From: Fidelibacterota bacterium
GTDB lineage: Bacteria; Pseudomonadota; Alphaproteobacteria; Rhodospirillales; Rhodospirillaceae
DNA: 64,000 nucleotides
NCBI GenBank assembly: GCA_947475895.1
Contig: CANJMF010000002.1
Location: forward strand, 1-64,000
Direction: 5' to 3'
A program made the translations under genes and the position numbers. Of this stretch, positions 33,223 through 42,122 are shown piece after piece (positions within the stretch are counted from its first letter, which is position 1; each line of letters opens with the position of its first letter). Under the pieces are notes generated by a model. That model made no database searches. It saw nothing but the letters and a program-made list of their open reading frames with translations, and had not been told where the DNA came from.

Positions 33223-35457
33223 GTGTCGGAAAATCTTGCATTGAAGCGAACGGATGAGATCGGGGCTGCGTCTTCTCAGCCCAGCGATCTTTCGTTCGAG
33301 TTGTCGGACGCGACCCGCCTGTATGCGGCCGAGGCGGGGAAGGCGCTGCTTGCCGCGCGCCCGACCCGGCCGCCGAATTTCGAGCGTGAGAATCGCGCGC
33401 TAACGATGTTGGTCGATGCGCTCGCCCATTCACCCACGTATATTTTGGCCGACTTGTCGCAAGCCGTTCTGGGTTTGCTGGGTGCCGGGTCCGCCGGCAT
33501 CAGCCTTTTGAAAGGTGAAGGCACGACCAATCCCACATTTTATTGGCCCGCGTTGGTGGGTCAATGGGCGCAGTTTGTCGGTGGCGAAATGCCGCGCCAT
33601 TCCAGCCTTGGCGGCGTGCTTGTCGATGTGGATTCAGTGCTTCTGTTCGAACATCCAAAAGATATTTTTCCCGCCGCCGAAATGCTTGAGCCGGCCATCA
33701 CCGATGCGTTACTGGCGCCCTTTCATATCAACGGGCGGACCGTGGGAGCCATCTGGGCGCTGCATCACGACCCCGCCAAGAAATTCGATCGTGAGGATGC
33801 GCGGGTTCTCACCAGCATGGCCAGCTTTGCGAGTGCTGCCTACCAAACCATCGAGCGCGATGCGGAGCAACGCGAGGCGCAAGAACGCCTTCGCACCCTC
33901 GCTGAGGCTTTGCCAAACCATATCTGGACCGCCGATCCGGCCGGCATGCTCGATTGGTTCAATGAACGCGTTTATCAGTACAGCGGTCTGGGCGCCGACG
34001 CATTGCAGGGCCAGGGCTGGGCATCGCTCGTTCATCCCGACGATCTCGCGGAGGCGGTGGCACGCTGGAGTGAGGTTTTAGTTTCGGGTGAAGTTTACGA
34101 AACGCAGTTTCGCCTGCGTTCAGTCGATGGCGAATATCGTTGGCATTTGGCGCGTGCCGTTCCGGTTATGGGAAAAGATGGCAAGATCGCGCAGTGGGTT
34201 GGTACGAACACCGACATTGAAGGCCAAAAGCGCGATGCAACCATCATCGCGCAATTGAATGCCACGCTCGAAAAACGCGTTGAGGAGCGAACGGCCGAAC
34301 TTGTAAGTGCGCAAGATTCACTGCGTCAATCGCAAAAGATGGAAGCGCTGGGCCAACTCACGGGCGGCATCGCGCACGATTTTAATAATATGCTGGCGGT
34401 TGTCATTGGCGCTATTAATCTTGTGGAGCGCCGCCACAAACGCGGCCAACCCATTGAGCAGATGCTGAACAGTGCGCAGGAAGGCGCCAAGCGCGCCGCC
34501 GACCTAACGCATCGCCTAATGACATTTTCGCGGCAACTACCGCTCAATCCCCAGGTCGTCGATGCTGCCGGCATGGTCAAATCTATGTCCGCCATCATGC
34601 GCCGCACCTTGGGCGAGGCGGTGAAGATCGAGACTGTTTTCGGCGGCGGCCTATGGATGGCGAAGACAGATGCCGGTCAGCTTGAAAACGCGATTCTCAA
34701 TCTTTCGTTGAACGCACGCGACGCCATGACGAGCGGCGGCAACCTGACGATTGAAACATCCAATGCCGATCTCGACGACGAATACGCCCGGACGAATCCA
34801 GATGTCGCCCCCGGTCAATATGTACTCATTGCGGTATCCGATACCGGCGCGGGCATGACGCCCGCCGTGATCGAAAAGGCCTTCGAGCCCTTTTTCACCA
34901 CCAAAGGTGTCGGCAAAGGGACGGGGTTAGGGCTGAGCCAAGTGTTTGGCTACATCAAACAGTCCCAGGGCCATATCAAAATTTACTCCGAGGTCGGGCT
35001 TGGCACGACGGTGAAGATGTACTTGCCACGCGCCTCGGAAGAAATGCAGACGGTGACGGATATTTCACGCCGTCTGCCGACGCCGCTCGGCTCCCCAAAT
35101 GAGGTCATCCTCATTGTGGAAGACGAGGATATTATGCGCGAGGTCAGCGTCGCCGCCTTGCGTGAGCTAGGCTACACGGTTGTTCATACGTCGTCGGCAG
35201 CCCGCGCCTTGGAAATGTTAAACAACCTCCCGCAGATCACGCTGTTGTTCACCGATCTGGTGATGCCCGACATGACCGGTGACGCGCTCGCCGAACAAGC
35301 GTTGAAACGGCATCCTCATTTGAAAGTTTTGTTCACGACGGGCTACGCGCGCAACGCCGTGGTTCATAATGGGATTTTGGAAGCAGGCACCAACTGCCTG
35401 TCGAAGCCCTTCACGGTCGATCAACTGGGCAAAAAGGTCCGCGAAGCTCTTTCCTGA
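33223..35457 (+). CDS. Hybrid sensor histidine kinase with GAF and PAS domains
   Basis: 744 residues, no membrane segment, so a cytoplasmic sensor. Order: GAF-like domain (about 60-215), PAS with the PAC end (about 220-335; WTADPAGMLDWFNERVYQYSG), coiled linker, dimerisation/phosphoacceptor with His385 in LTGGIAHDFNN, ATPase (NLSLNARDAM, DTGAGM, KGTGLGLSQVFG), and a receiver domain with phospho-Asp678 (LFTDLVMPD) plus Lys near the end (CLSKPFT). It belongs to the HWE-unlike, classic HisKA type with attached receiver. Start at GTG 33223 fits GGAG 6 nt upstream; a TTG at 33211 is less likely. No cognate regulator or target gene is adjacent. Confidence 0.9.
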   Translation: MSENLALKRTDEIGAASSQPSDLSFELSDATRLYAAEAGKALLAARPTRPPNFERENRALTMLVDALAHSPTYILADLSQAVLGLLGAGSAGISLLKGEGTTNPTFYWPALVGQWAQFVGGEMPRHSSLGGVLVDVDSVLLFEHPKDIFPAAEMLEPAITDALLAPFHINGRTVGAIWALHHDPAKKFDREDARVLTSMASFASAAYQTIERDAEQREAQERLRTLAEALPNHIWTADPAGMLDWFNERVYQYSGLGADALQGQGWASLVHPDDLAEAVARWSEVLVSGEVYETQFRLRSVDGEYRWHLARAVPVMGKDGKIAQWVGTNTDIEGQKRDATIIAQLNATLEKRVEERTAELVSAQDSLRQSQKMEALGQLTGGIAHDFNNMLAVVIGAINLVERRHKRGQPIEQMLNSAQEGAKRAADLTHRLMTFSRQLPLNPQVVDAAGMVKSMSAIMRRTLGEAVKIETVFGGGLWMAKTDAGQLENAILNLSLNARDAMTSGGNLTIETSNADLDDEYARTNPDVAPGQYVLIAVSDTGAGMTPAVIEKAFEPFFTTKGVGKGTGLGLSQVFGYIKQSQGHIKIYSEVGLGTTVKMYLPRASEEMQTVTDISRRLPTPLGSPNEVILIVEDEDIMREVSVAALRELGYTVVHTSSAARALEMLNNLPQITLLFTDLVMPDMTGDALAEQALKRHPHLKVLFTTGYARNAVVHNGILEAGTNCLSKPFTVDQLGKKVREALS

Positions 35458-35632
35458 CGCTGATTCGACCCGCGTCGCCCCGGCCAAAATCTGTCATCTT
35501 ATCAATTGCTTGCGGCAAGTCGCGCGCGCGGGACCAGCCATCAAATATCACTGTTGTTTGCTCGGCCATATGGTCAAGTATGTGCGCTACGCTTTTACAA
35601 TCTTGAACTGTGCCGGGAAGAGAAGGTCACTC

Positions 35633-36535
35633 GTGGAATCACTGGAATCAATCGTCATTGTCGCGGTGCTGCTGGTCATTCTCGCGTACCTCACGCTGTT
35701 CACTGTGAATACGTCGCAGGTCGCCATTATCACCCGGTTTGGAAAGTTTCAGCGCGCCGCGACCGACGGATTGAACTGGAAGTGGCCCATCATCGACGTC
35801 GTCGCCGGTCGCGTTAGTCTGCGCGTCAATCAGATTTCCCTGACGATGGAAACAAAAACCAAAGACAATGTCTTCGTCACAATTCCAATTTCGGTCCAAC
35901 ATCAAGTGCGCCCCGAGCGCGTCTTCGACGCTTACTACAAGCTTTCAAACCCAATTGCGCAAATTCAGGCGTATGTGGAGCAGGTCATATTGGGACACGT
36001 CCCGGGAATGACGCTTGATGAGGTTTTTGCCAGCCAGTCGGGCATCGCCGCCGCCGTGAAGAAGGAACTCGACGCCGATATGGCGGGGTTCGGATACGAA
36101 ATCGTCAATGTGCTGGTGACCGACATCGTTCCCGACGACAAAGTGAAGTCGGCCATGAACGACATCAACGCCGCGCAGCGCGAGCAAGTAGCCGCCGCCG
36201 CGCGGGGCGAAGCCGAGAAAATTCTGGTGGTGAAAAGAGCCGAAGCCGAGGCCGAAAGCAAAGCGCTCCAAGGTGCTGGGATTGCCAATCAACGAAAAGC
36301 CATCATCGAAGGCCTCCAAAATTCCATCGAGCAATTTCAGAAAACGGTCGGAGGCACGAGCGCGTCTGAGGTCATGCAGTTGGTGCTGGTGACGCAGTAT
36401 TTCGACACACTGAAAGCCATCGGTGAAAACGACAAGACCAACACACTCTTTCTGTCGCATGCGCCCGGCGCGGTGAGGGACATGTCCGATCAGATTCTAC
36501 AGTCCATCTTAGGCGCCGAGAAAGCGAAGACCTGA
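35633..36535 (+). CDS. SPFH/Band 7 (stomatin/prohibitin-like) membrane protein
   Basis: 300 residues: one N-terminal membrane anchor (IVIVAVLLVILAYLTLFTV), the SPFH domain (about 25-200; VAIITRFGKFQRAATDGLNWKWPIID) and a coiled coil rich in Ala/Glu/Arg (GEAEKILVVKRAEAEAESKAL). Stomatin-like proteins oligomerise into rafts at the inner membrane and scaffold proteases or channels. Start GTG 35633 is supported by AGAAGG 7 nt upstream. No NfeD/FtsH partner adjoins. Downstream lies a 300-bp region without a clear gene. Confidence 0.88.
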   Translation: MESLESIVIVAVLLVILAYLTLFTVNTSQVAIITRFGKFQRAATDGLNWKWPIIDVVAGRVSLRVNQISLTMETKTKDNVFVTIPISVQHQVRPERVFDAYYKLSNPIAQIQAYVEQVILGHVPGMTLDEVFASQSGIAAAVKKELDADMAGFGYEIVNVLVTDIVPDDKVKSAMNDINAAQREQVAAAARGEAEKILVVKRAEAEAESKALQGAGIANQRKAIIEGLQNSIEQFQKTVGGTSASEVMQLVLVTQYFDTLKAIGENDKTNTLFLSHAPGAVRDMSDQILQSILGAEKAKT

Positions 36536-36835
36536 GAGTGAAGGTCCAACGAAAACCGCATGTTTATCGAAGAATACCCTGCGGGTCCCAGCCATGAATG
36601 GCTTCCGTCGCTGCAAGGCGATTTAGAAGCGTGCTGAGGAAGTTATCGAAAAAAGTGGGGACGCAGCCTTGTTTCGCTGAAACGCGGCCCATCAGTTTCT
36701 CATGGGTCACGGCGGCGGCCGTCTTCAATCGGTTTTTTGCGACCATCATTGGGTTCGCAGACAACTGAATTGCGGAGGCGACGCTGCCGCTGTCTGCGAA
36801 CCGTAAGGCGCTACGGCATTGATTGCAAACCTGGG
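36536..36835. other. 300-bp intergenic region with a 12-bp inverted repeat
   Basis: No gene is clearly supported. A minus-strand frame 36564-36749 could encode 61 residues (MMVAKNRLKTAAAVTH...WDPQGILR) but has no ribosome site and no recognised family. The region contains a perfect 12-bp inverted repeat, GGTTCGCAGACA (36752-36763) with TGTCTGCGAACC (36791-36802). Confidence 0.35.
36752..36802. repeat. 12-bp perfect inverted repeat
   Basis: Arms GGTTCGCAGACA at 36752-36763 and its exact complement at 36791-36802, with a 27-nt loop that itself contains GCGG...CCGC able to pair. It could be an RNA hairpin upstream of the minus-strand small frame, an operator, or a remnant. No T-run follows either arm. 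Confidence 0.6.
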
Positions 36836-37117
36836 TTACCCGCCCACTGTCGCGGACGCATCCCAACTACCGTTATAGGCATTCGCGAGATACGTATCGC
36901 CGGCATCCAAGTCGCGTTGGCCGCGCGAGTACGTGACCAGACCCATGCGGGCGCGGCGGCAGGCGCGTTCGGCTTGTTCGGGCGAGCCGAATAAGGCGCG
37001 ATCCAGGTGGGCATATGTGGGGCTCGTTGCAAAAAAGCGGACCTGACGGCCGTCCTGCACAACCACTCCTGCGGGCACGCTGTCGATTTCGAGCACATAG
37101 CGAATGTCATATGTCAT
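36836..37117 (-). CDS. Hypothetical protein
   Basis: 93 residues starting MTYDIRYVLEIDSVPAGVVVQDGRQVRFFATS and ending SWDASATVGG. Start chosen at 37117 because AAGGTGAG precedes it by 5 nt; upstream in-frame codons look non-coding. Pattern suggests a small alpha/beta fold with an Arg-rich helix (AERACRRARMG). Family not recognised. It lies alone between the SPFH protein and the M1 aminopeptidase, both in other units. Confidence 0.6.
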   Translation of the reverse strand: MTYDIRYVLEIDSVPAGVVVQDGRQVRFFATSPTYAHLDRALFGSPEQAERACRRARMGLVTYSRGQRDLDAGDTYLANAYNGSWDASATVGG

Positions 37118-37537
37118 GTGGCTCACCTTTTTCGCGAAATAGGGTTTGTGGGGCCACGGAGCGCGTTTCGCATCAATCGGGGGAGGGACCGTTGTGCGGG
37201 TGAACACGCTCCGTGACTATCCACGCGCGGACTTTCTCACACACAAACGTGGGTGTAACCCTATTTTCCTTATTCTCCATCGAATTAGTAGAGAATTAGA
37301 AATCTCTTCTCTAAATTCCGACAAAGACAGGAGAGCTTTTGCCGCGCGCCCTGCGGAAAGCTCCTAAGCCCCTTAATCTAAACCGTTTATCGCGGATCTT
37401 TGATCACAGGGGGTTGTTTTACTTTTTTCAAGTCCTTGAGACGCCACCAAAAAATGCGTCTCGACCCCGCGCTCCATGGGGTTGTTTCTGTAACTGAGGC
37501 CTTTGCGTGCCGACTTTCGCAAATGAGTTCTGGCAAA
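37118..37537. other. 420-bp intergenic region with two potential hairpins
   Basis: No gene is supported. It contains a near-palindromic stretch GAATTAG...CTAAATTC (about 37293-37319) and a stronger hairpin where GAGCTTT (37333-37339) pairs with AAAGCTC (37359-37365) and CCGC/GCGG extend the stem. This could be part of a small RNA or the untranslated end of the minus-strand M1 gene; direction cannot be decided. AT-rich promoter-like sequence lies between 37255 and 37320. Confidence 0.35.
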
Positions 37538-40270
37538 TCAGTTTTTGGCGAAATAGGCCGCGGCTTTAGGTTGCTGCGCGTCCTTCAACACCATGCAGGT
37601 GTCGATGTCCTCCAGCGTCGAAGCGTACGCCCGCGGGGCACCTTCCAACTCGGTGACCCGTTTCTCGAAGAACGCCACAAAGTCGGCGCGCTCTGCGGCC
37701 GAGCAGAACGCGCCACCCACACCCACAAGCCTGTCGCGCCCACCCGGCGGGGTGCGCTGTTGAATGGCCGCGAAGTTCGCTTTGAACCACGCCCAGCCTT
37801 CGGCGACGTTTTTCTTTTCCGATGTCAGGCCGCCGACCATCATCGGCACCTCATTCACCCGCAGTCCTTCGCTCAGGACCAATGCACGCACCTTCGGTGT
37901 CACGGTGCGGTCGGTGATGTGGTTCAGCGAATACAACAACCGCTGACGCACGATGGCATTGCGCTCTGTTTTGAGGTGCGCGATCACGGCATCAAACACC
38001 GCTTGGCTCATTTCCTCCGCCGCGATCCCGGTGGCTGTGTCGAGCAAGTTGGCGTCGATCACCTCGGGATGGATTTTGCCGTCGCCCGGTTTGCCGTCCG
38101 CCGTCAAGCCCAGGTAGCGTGCGCCGCGCGAGGCCAGGTCCTTACGCGCAGCGGGCAAGCGGCCATGCACAGCGACCATGCTCACGACCGACGGGCGCAA
38201 CAATCCCGCCTGCAGCGGATTGGATTTATCCAATGCCGAGGTAGCGTCAAGGCCAAGCTGGGTATACAGCGGTCCATAAAGGTCGAGGATATATTTACGT
38301 GCGGCGGTTTCCGTGGTGCCGCTGGTGATCCTTTCAACGATCCATTCCAGGCGGCCGCGCGGCGCCGATGCCACGTCCCAAGAAATATTCCCGCCCTTGC
38401 GTGCGAGTACAGATTTAACGCCGTTCAAGTAAGTACCCACGTCGGCTTGTCCGCTGCCGAAAGCGGCACCCAAGCTGTCGAGGGCTGACAAGATCTCTTT
38501 CTCATTCAGTTGATCGCGTGCCGCCAGAAGTGCGCTCCAATCTTTGGCATTCAGCGCAAAGCGCATATAGGCCGCGCCGTCGGCGTTGGGCATCACCCAC
38601 TTCGGGCAGGTCTTGGTCTTGAGCGGAATGCGCGCCGTTTGTTCTTCGACCAATGAACACGTCTGGTCGCGCGTCGTTCCGTCACCATAGGCAATGCACA
38701 ATGGGATTTTCCATTGCCACTTGGTGGCCGTGTCGGCCGCTTTCGTCGCCGCTTGGAAATAGCGTTGTTGCTTCACGTTGACCGCGACGCCTTCGTTGCC
38801 GCAGGTCAGTTCCGTTTCCACCAACGGCACACCGGCCTGATTAGTGAAGCTCTCGAAGGCCGCAATGCCTTTGGTGTCGTTGTTGGCCTTGCCGATGGCA
38901 TCGAAGAAATCGCGCGATGTGGCCGTGCCGTAGGCGTACTTGTTCATATAGTTTTGCACGCCCTTACGGAAATTCTCGGCCCCGTAATAGTGCTCAAACA
39001 TGGCAATGACGCCGTTGCCCTTCTCATAGGTGATGCCGTCGAACGCGTTTCCGATGTCGTCCATGGACTCAATGGGCTGCGTAATGCGGCGCGCACTCCG
39101 ATGGCTGTCGGTGTACATGGCGCCCAAGGAATCGCGCAGGCCGTCACGCTCGAATTCCCCCTTAGGATCCCACGCTTCCGTGTTCTTGTGTTCCATCCAC
39201 GTGGCAAAGGCTTCATTCAGCCAGATGTCGTTCCACCACGCGGGCGTAACCAGATCGCCGAACCACTGGTGCGCCATTTCATGTGAGTGAACCACCGCGT
39301 AGCGGCGTTTTACTGCAATGGGCGAGCTTTCATCCATCAGCATCAATTGCTCGCGATAAACGATCGCGCCCGCATTCTCCATGGCGCCCGCCGAGAAGTC
39401 AGGTGCTGCGATGATGTCTAGCTTTTCGAACGGGTAGGGGATGGCGAAATACTCTTCGAGTTTCGTCAGAAGCGCCCCCGTGTGCGATAGCGCGTATTTG
39501 ATCTGCTCGCCTTTGCCTTTGGTCGTGAAGCCGCGGACCGGCACCACGCGGTCGCGGATGGTGGTTTTTGCCACCGGCTCCCAGCTCACGACATCGAACG
39601 GTCCCACTGCCAGCGCTACAAGGTAGGTCGGCAGCGGCTTCGTTGTTTGGAATGTAATGCGCGCAAAGTCCTTCATAGCTCCGGTTAGTTCTTCGCGTTT
39701 GACCATGGGCGCGTTGGCCGTGAAGGCGTCGGTTTTGCGCACCGTCAATTTGACGTCATAAGGCGTCTTGAAGCGGGGTTCGTCGAAGCTCGGGAATCCG
39801 CGCCGAGCATCGAAGGGCTCCATTTGCGTGAAGACGTAAGTCTCGCCGCCTTCCTTAACGGTATAGATACCTTCCAGCCGTTCGTTGAACTTGGCCGAAT
39901 AGGTCACGGTGATTTTGGCCGTGGGTCCTTTGATCGGCTTTGCCAACGCCAGCTTCACGGTGCCAAAGCTGTTGGGGATTTCCGTCCATGTGGCAGCGAT
40001 CACGTCGCCGCCCACATCGGTCACTTCGGCCTTCGTCACGTTCAGATCGCGCCCATGCAGCCAGATGAGGCTGGTGGGAGCCCCCGTCTTAATGTCGATG
40101 ACGGCGGTGCCAGAAAACGTTGGGTCGCTTGGTACGATTTTGAGATCGAGTGCGTAGTGGGTCGGGGTCACATTCGCGGGCAATTGCCCTTGGGGATAAT
40201 CGGTACTGTCGGCGGCCAAGGCGGCGCGGGCAAAAGCCAATAATCCAACGACGACGGCAAACCGTGACAT
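37538..40270 (-). CDS. M1-family aminopeptidase, periplasmic
   Basis: 910 residues with a signal peptide (MSRFAVVVGLLAFARAALA). Zinc motif HEMAH (His330) and the second glutamate 18 residues on in NEAFATWMEH; the substrate-recognition motif GAMENAG lies about 35 residues upstream. After the catalytic domain comes a beta and helical C-terminal part (ERAP1_C-like, from about 540), as in puromycin-sensitive-type enzymes. It should cut N-terminal residues from peptides in the periplasm, with probable Cys pairs (ELTCGNEG; PLCIAYGDGTTRDQTCSL). Single gene, divergent from the nucleotidyltransferase-like gene. Confidence 0.94.
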   Translation of the reverse strand: MSRFAVVVGLLAFARAALAADSTDYPQGQLPANVTPTHYALDLKIVPSDPTFSGTAVIDIKTGAPTSLIWLHGRDLNVTKAEVTDVGGDVIAATWTEIPNSFGTVKLALAKPIKGPTAKITVTYSAKFNERLEGIYTVKEGGETYVFTQMEPFDARRGFPSFDEPRFKTPYDVKLTVRKTDAFTANAPMVKREELTGAMKDFARITFQTTKPLPTYLVALAVGPFDVVSWEPVAKTTIRDRVVPVRGFTTKGKGEQIKYALSHTGALLTKLEEYFAIPYPFEKLDIIAAPDFSAGAMENAGAIVYREQLMLMDESSPIAVKRRYAVVHSHEMAHQWFGDLVTPAWWNDIWLNEAFATWMEHKNTEAWDPKGEFERDGLRDSLGAMYTDSHRSARRITQPIESMDDIGNAFDGITYEKGNGVIAMFEHYYGAENFRKGVQNYMNKYAYGTATSRDFFDAIGKANNDTKGIAAFESFTNQAGVPLVETELTCGNEGVAVNVKQQRYFQAATKAADTATKWQWKIPLCIAYGDGTTRDQTCSLVEEQTARIPLKTKTCPKWVMPNADGAAYMRFALNAKDWSALLAARDQLNEKEILSALDSLGAAFGSGQADVGTYLNGVKSVLARKGGNISWDVASAPRGRLEWIVERITSGTTETAARKYILDLYGPLYTQLGLDATSALDKSNPLQAGLLRPSVVSMVAVHGRLPAARKDLASRGARYLGLTADGKPGDGKIHPEVIDANLLDTATGIAAEEMSQAVFDAVIAHLKTERNAIVRQRLLYSLNHITDRTVTPKVRALVLSEGLRVNEVPMMVGGLTSEKKNVAEGWAWFKANFAAIQQRTPPGGRDRLVGVGGAFCSAAERADFVAFFEKRVTELEGAPRAYASTLEDIDTCMVLKDAQQPKAAAYFAKN

Positions 40271-40367
40271 GCGTTTCTCCCGTAAGGCTGAACCATGGAT
40301 TCAATCAGGCAGGGTGACTGTTTGCAAACCAAAAACAAGTTATGTGGTATGATAAACAGACGTCCCC

Positions 40368-41120
40368 ATGGCTCATATTTCGCTTCCTAACGGCCCGACC
40401 CTACGCCTTCGGCTTTTTCCCAAGCCGAAAGCCGCCGCGCGCGCGAAACGCAAAGCCCCAACCTCGCTCTCGTTATTCGAGCCGCCCAGCGAGGAAGAAC
40501 TCCTCGACACCAATGCCGAGCGTATGGCGGCGAAGGTGGCGGGCCTGTGTGTCCTTAACCGTATTAACCTGGCTATCATCAATCGTTTTGATGAATTGGG
40601 CATTCGCGACTGGTGGCTGGGATCGGGTTGTCTTTTTCAGACGGTTTGGAATTTGAAGACCGGCCGCCCCGCCGAACGCGGCATCGTCGATTACGACATT
40701 TTCTATTTTTCCGACGACATGACGTGGGAAGCGGAAGACGAGGTGATTAAAGCGGCGGCGAAGATCTTCGCCGATCTCTCCGCGAACATTCAGGTGCGGA
40801 ATCAAGCGCGAGTGCATCTCTGGTACCCCGAAAAATTTGGCATCGGGTATCCGCCGCTCACAACGGCGGCTGAGGGCATTTTGAGGTTTCCGAGCGGCAC
40901 TCAGGCAATCGGTCTTAAGCGAACCGGCGACGAGTTTCTCGATCTTTACGCACCTTTGGGGTTAACGGATGTTTGGGAAATGATCGCCCGACCCAATCGG
41001 GCGTTACCGTTATCGAAGGTGTTCGCCGAGAAAACGGAGCGCTGGCAAAAGGAATGGCCCCAACTTACGGTGTATCCGTGGACCGCGGACGATGAAAAAT
41101 CTAAGGTTCGGAAGTTGTAA
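40368..41120 (+). CDS. NTP_transf_6 (DUF925) nucleotidyltransferase-like protein
   Basis: 250 residues. Core family sequence WWLGSGCLFQTVWNLKTGRPAERGIVDYDIFYFSDD (the DxD-like metal-binding aspartates in a polymerase-beta-like fold), followed by NQARVHLWYPEKFGIGYPPL and APLGLTDVWEMIARPN. DUF925 proteins have a nucleotidyltransferase fold; their substrate is unknown. The first 60 residues are a basic, Arg/Lys-rich extension (PKPKAAARAKRKAP) that is not part of the fold. It precedes the HlyD-ABC-permease genes by 18 bp and could share their transcript. Confidence 0.8.
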   Translation: MAHISLPNGPTLRLRLFPKPKAAARAKRKAPTSLSLFEPPSEEELLDTNAERMAAKVAGLCVLNRINLAIINRFDELGIRDWWLGSGCLFQTVWNLKTGRPAERGIVDYDIFYFSDDMTWEAEDEVIKAAAKIFADLSANIQVRNQARVHLWYPEKFGIGYPPLTTAAEGILRFPSGTQAIGLKRTGDEFLDLYAPLGLTDVWEMIARPNRALPLSKVFAEKTERWQKEWPQLTVYPWTADDEKSKVRKL

Positions 41121-41138
41121 GGCCCAAAGGACGATTTG

Positions 41139-42119
41139 ATGAATCGGCGCGTTGGTGTTGGAGCGGTTGTTGTCGTTGCGATAATCGCGCTGGTTCTCTG
41201 GCGCACCGTGTTCGCGCCGCAAACAGATGGCGTTCTCAGCGGCTATGTTGAAGCCGACTATGTCTTCGTCACCAGCGCTGTTGGTGGCGTGGTGACGAAC
41301 TTAAACGTCGCCCGTGGCGACCAAGTGAAATCCGGCGCCAAGCTATTTGCCTTAAATGATCTGGCGGAAAAGGGCGCGGTGGGGCAGGCGCAAGGCCAAC
41401 TTGCGCAGGCCGAAGCGACGGCCGCGAATTTAACGACCGGTCGGCGTCCGGCGGAAGTCGATGCGGTTGTCGCGCAACAAGCGGAAGCGCAAGCCGCGTT
41501 TGTAAATTCTGAAGCGCAGTATCGGCGGCAAGTAGAACTCGTCAAATCCGGAACATCGACGCGGCAGGCGCTCGATACCGCTAAGGCGCAACGCGATACC
41601 GATCAAGCGCGCGTGCGTCAATTGAGTGCGCAATTACGCGTCGCGAATTTGCCGGCGGGTCGCGAACAGGAAATCCGCGCTGCCGATTCCGCTGTAACGG
41701 CTGCAAAAGGCGGCGTGCAGCAGGCGCAGTGGCGTCTCGATCAGCAGACGGGCGTTGCGCCGGCTGACGCAACGGTGATCGACACACTCTATCGCCCAGG
41801 AGAGGTGGTGCAGCCCGGGCAACCTGTCGTGCAATTGTTACCGCCGGAAAACATCAAGCTGCGGTTCTTTGTGTCCGAAAAAATGGTGCCGCAGATTCAT
41901 CCCGGCCAGGCTTTGCAAGTCAGCTGCGACGGCTGCGGTGCACCCATCAAGGCAACGGTGCGTTTCGTCTCGCCGCGCGCCGAATTTACACCGCCGGTGA
42001 TTTACAGCCGCGAACAGCGCTCGCGCCTCGTCTTCATGGTCGAGGCCAAGCCCACCGAGCGTCTCGAGACATTGCATGTCGGGCAACCCATTGATGTTCG
42101 CTTAGCCGAAAAGCCATAG
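41139..42119 (+). CDS. HlyD-family membrane fusion protein
   Basis: 326 residues. N-terminal membrane anchor (VGAVVVVAIIALVLW), biotinyl-lipoyl-like half (GYVEADYVFVTSAVGGVVTNLNVARGDQV), a long coiled-coil hairpin rich in Ala/Gln (about 80-205) and the second lipoyl/barrel part (GVAPADATVIDTLYRPGEVVQPGQPVVQLLPP). It links an inner-membrane ABC transporter to an outer-membrane channel. ATG at 41139 (after AAAGGA) is preferred to the TTG at 41136. First of three coupled genes with an ABC ATPase and an ABC-2 permease, the YbhG/YbhF/YbhR layout. Only one permease is present. Confidence 0.9.
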   Translation: MNRRVGVGAVVVVAIIALVLWRTVFAPQTDGVLSGYVEADYVFVTSAVGGVVTNLNVARGDQVKSGAKLFALNDLAEKGAVGQAQGQLAQAEATAANLTTGRRPAEVDAVVAQQAEAQAAFVNSEAQYRRQVELVKSGTSTRQALDTAKAQRDTDQARVRQLSAQLRVANLPAGREQEIRAADSAVTAAKGGVQQAQWRLDQQTGVAPADATVIDTLYRPGEVVQPGQPVVQLLPPENIKLRFFVSEKMVPQIHPGQALQVSCDGCGAPIKATVRFVSPRAEFTPPVIYSREQRSRLVFMVEAKPTERLETLHVGQPIDVRLAEKP

Positions 42120-42122
42120 GCC

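Noticed and set aside
37400-38488. A plus-strand open frame of about 360 codons opposite the M1 aminopeptidase C-terminus
   Set aside because: Antisense shadow; the opposite strand has clear aminopeptidase sequence.
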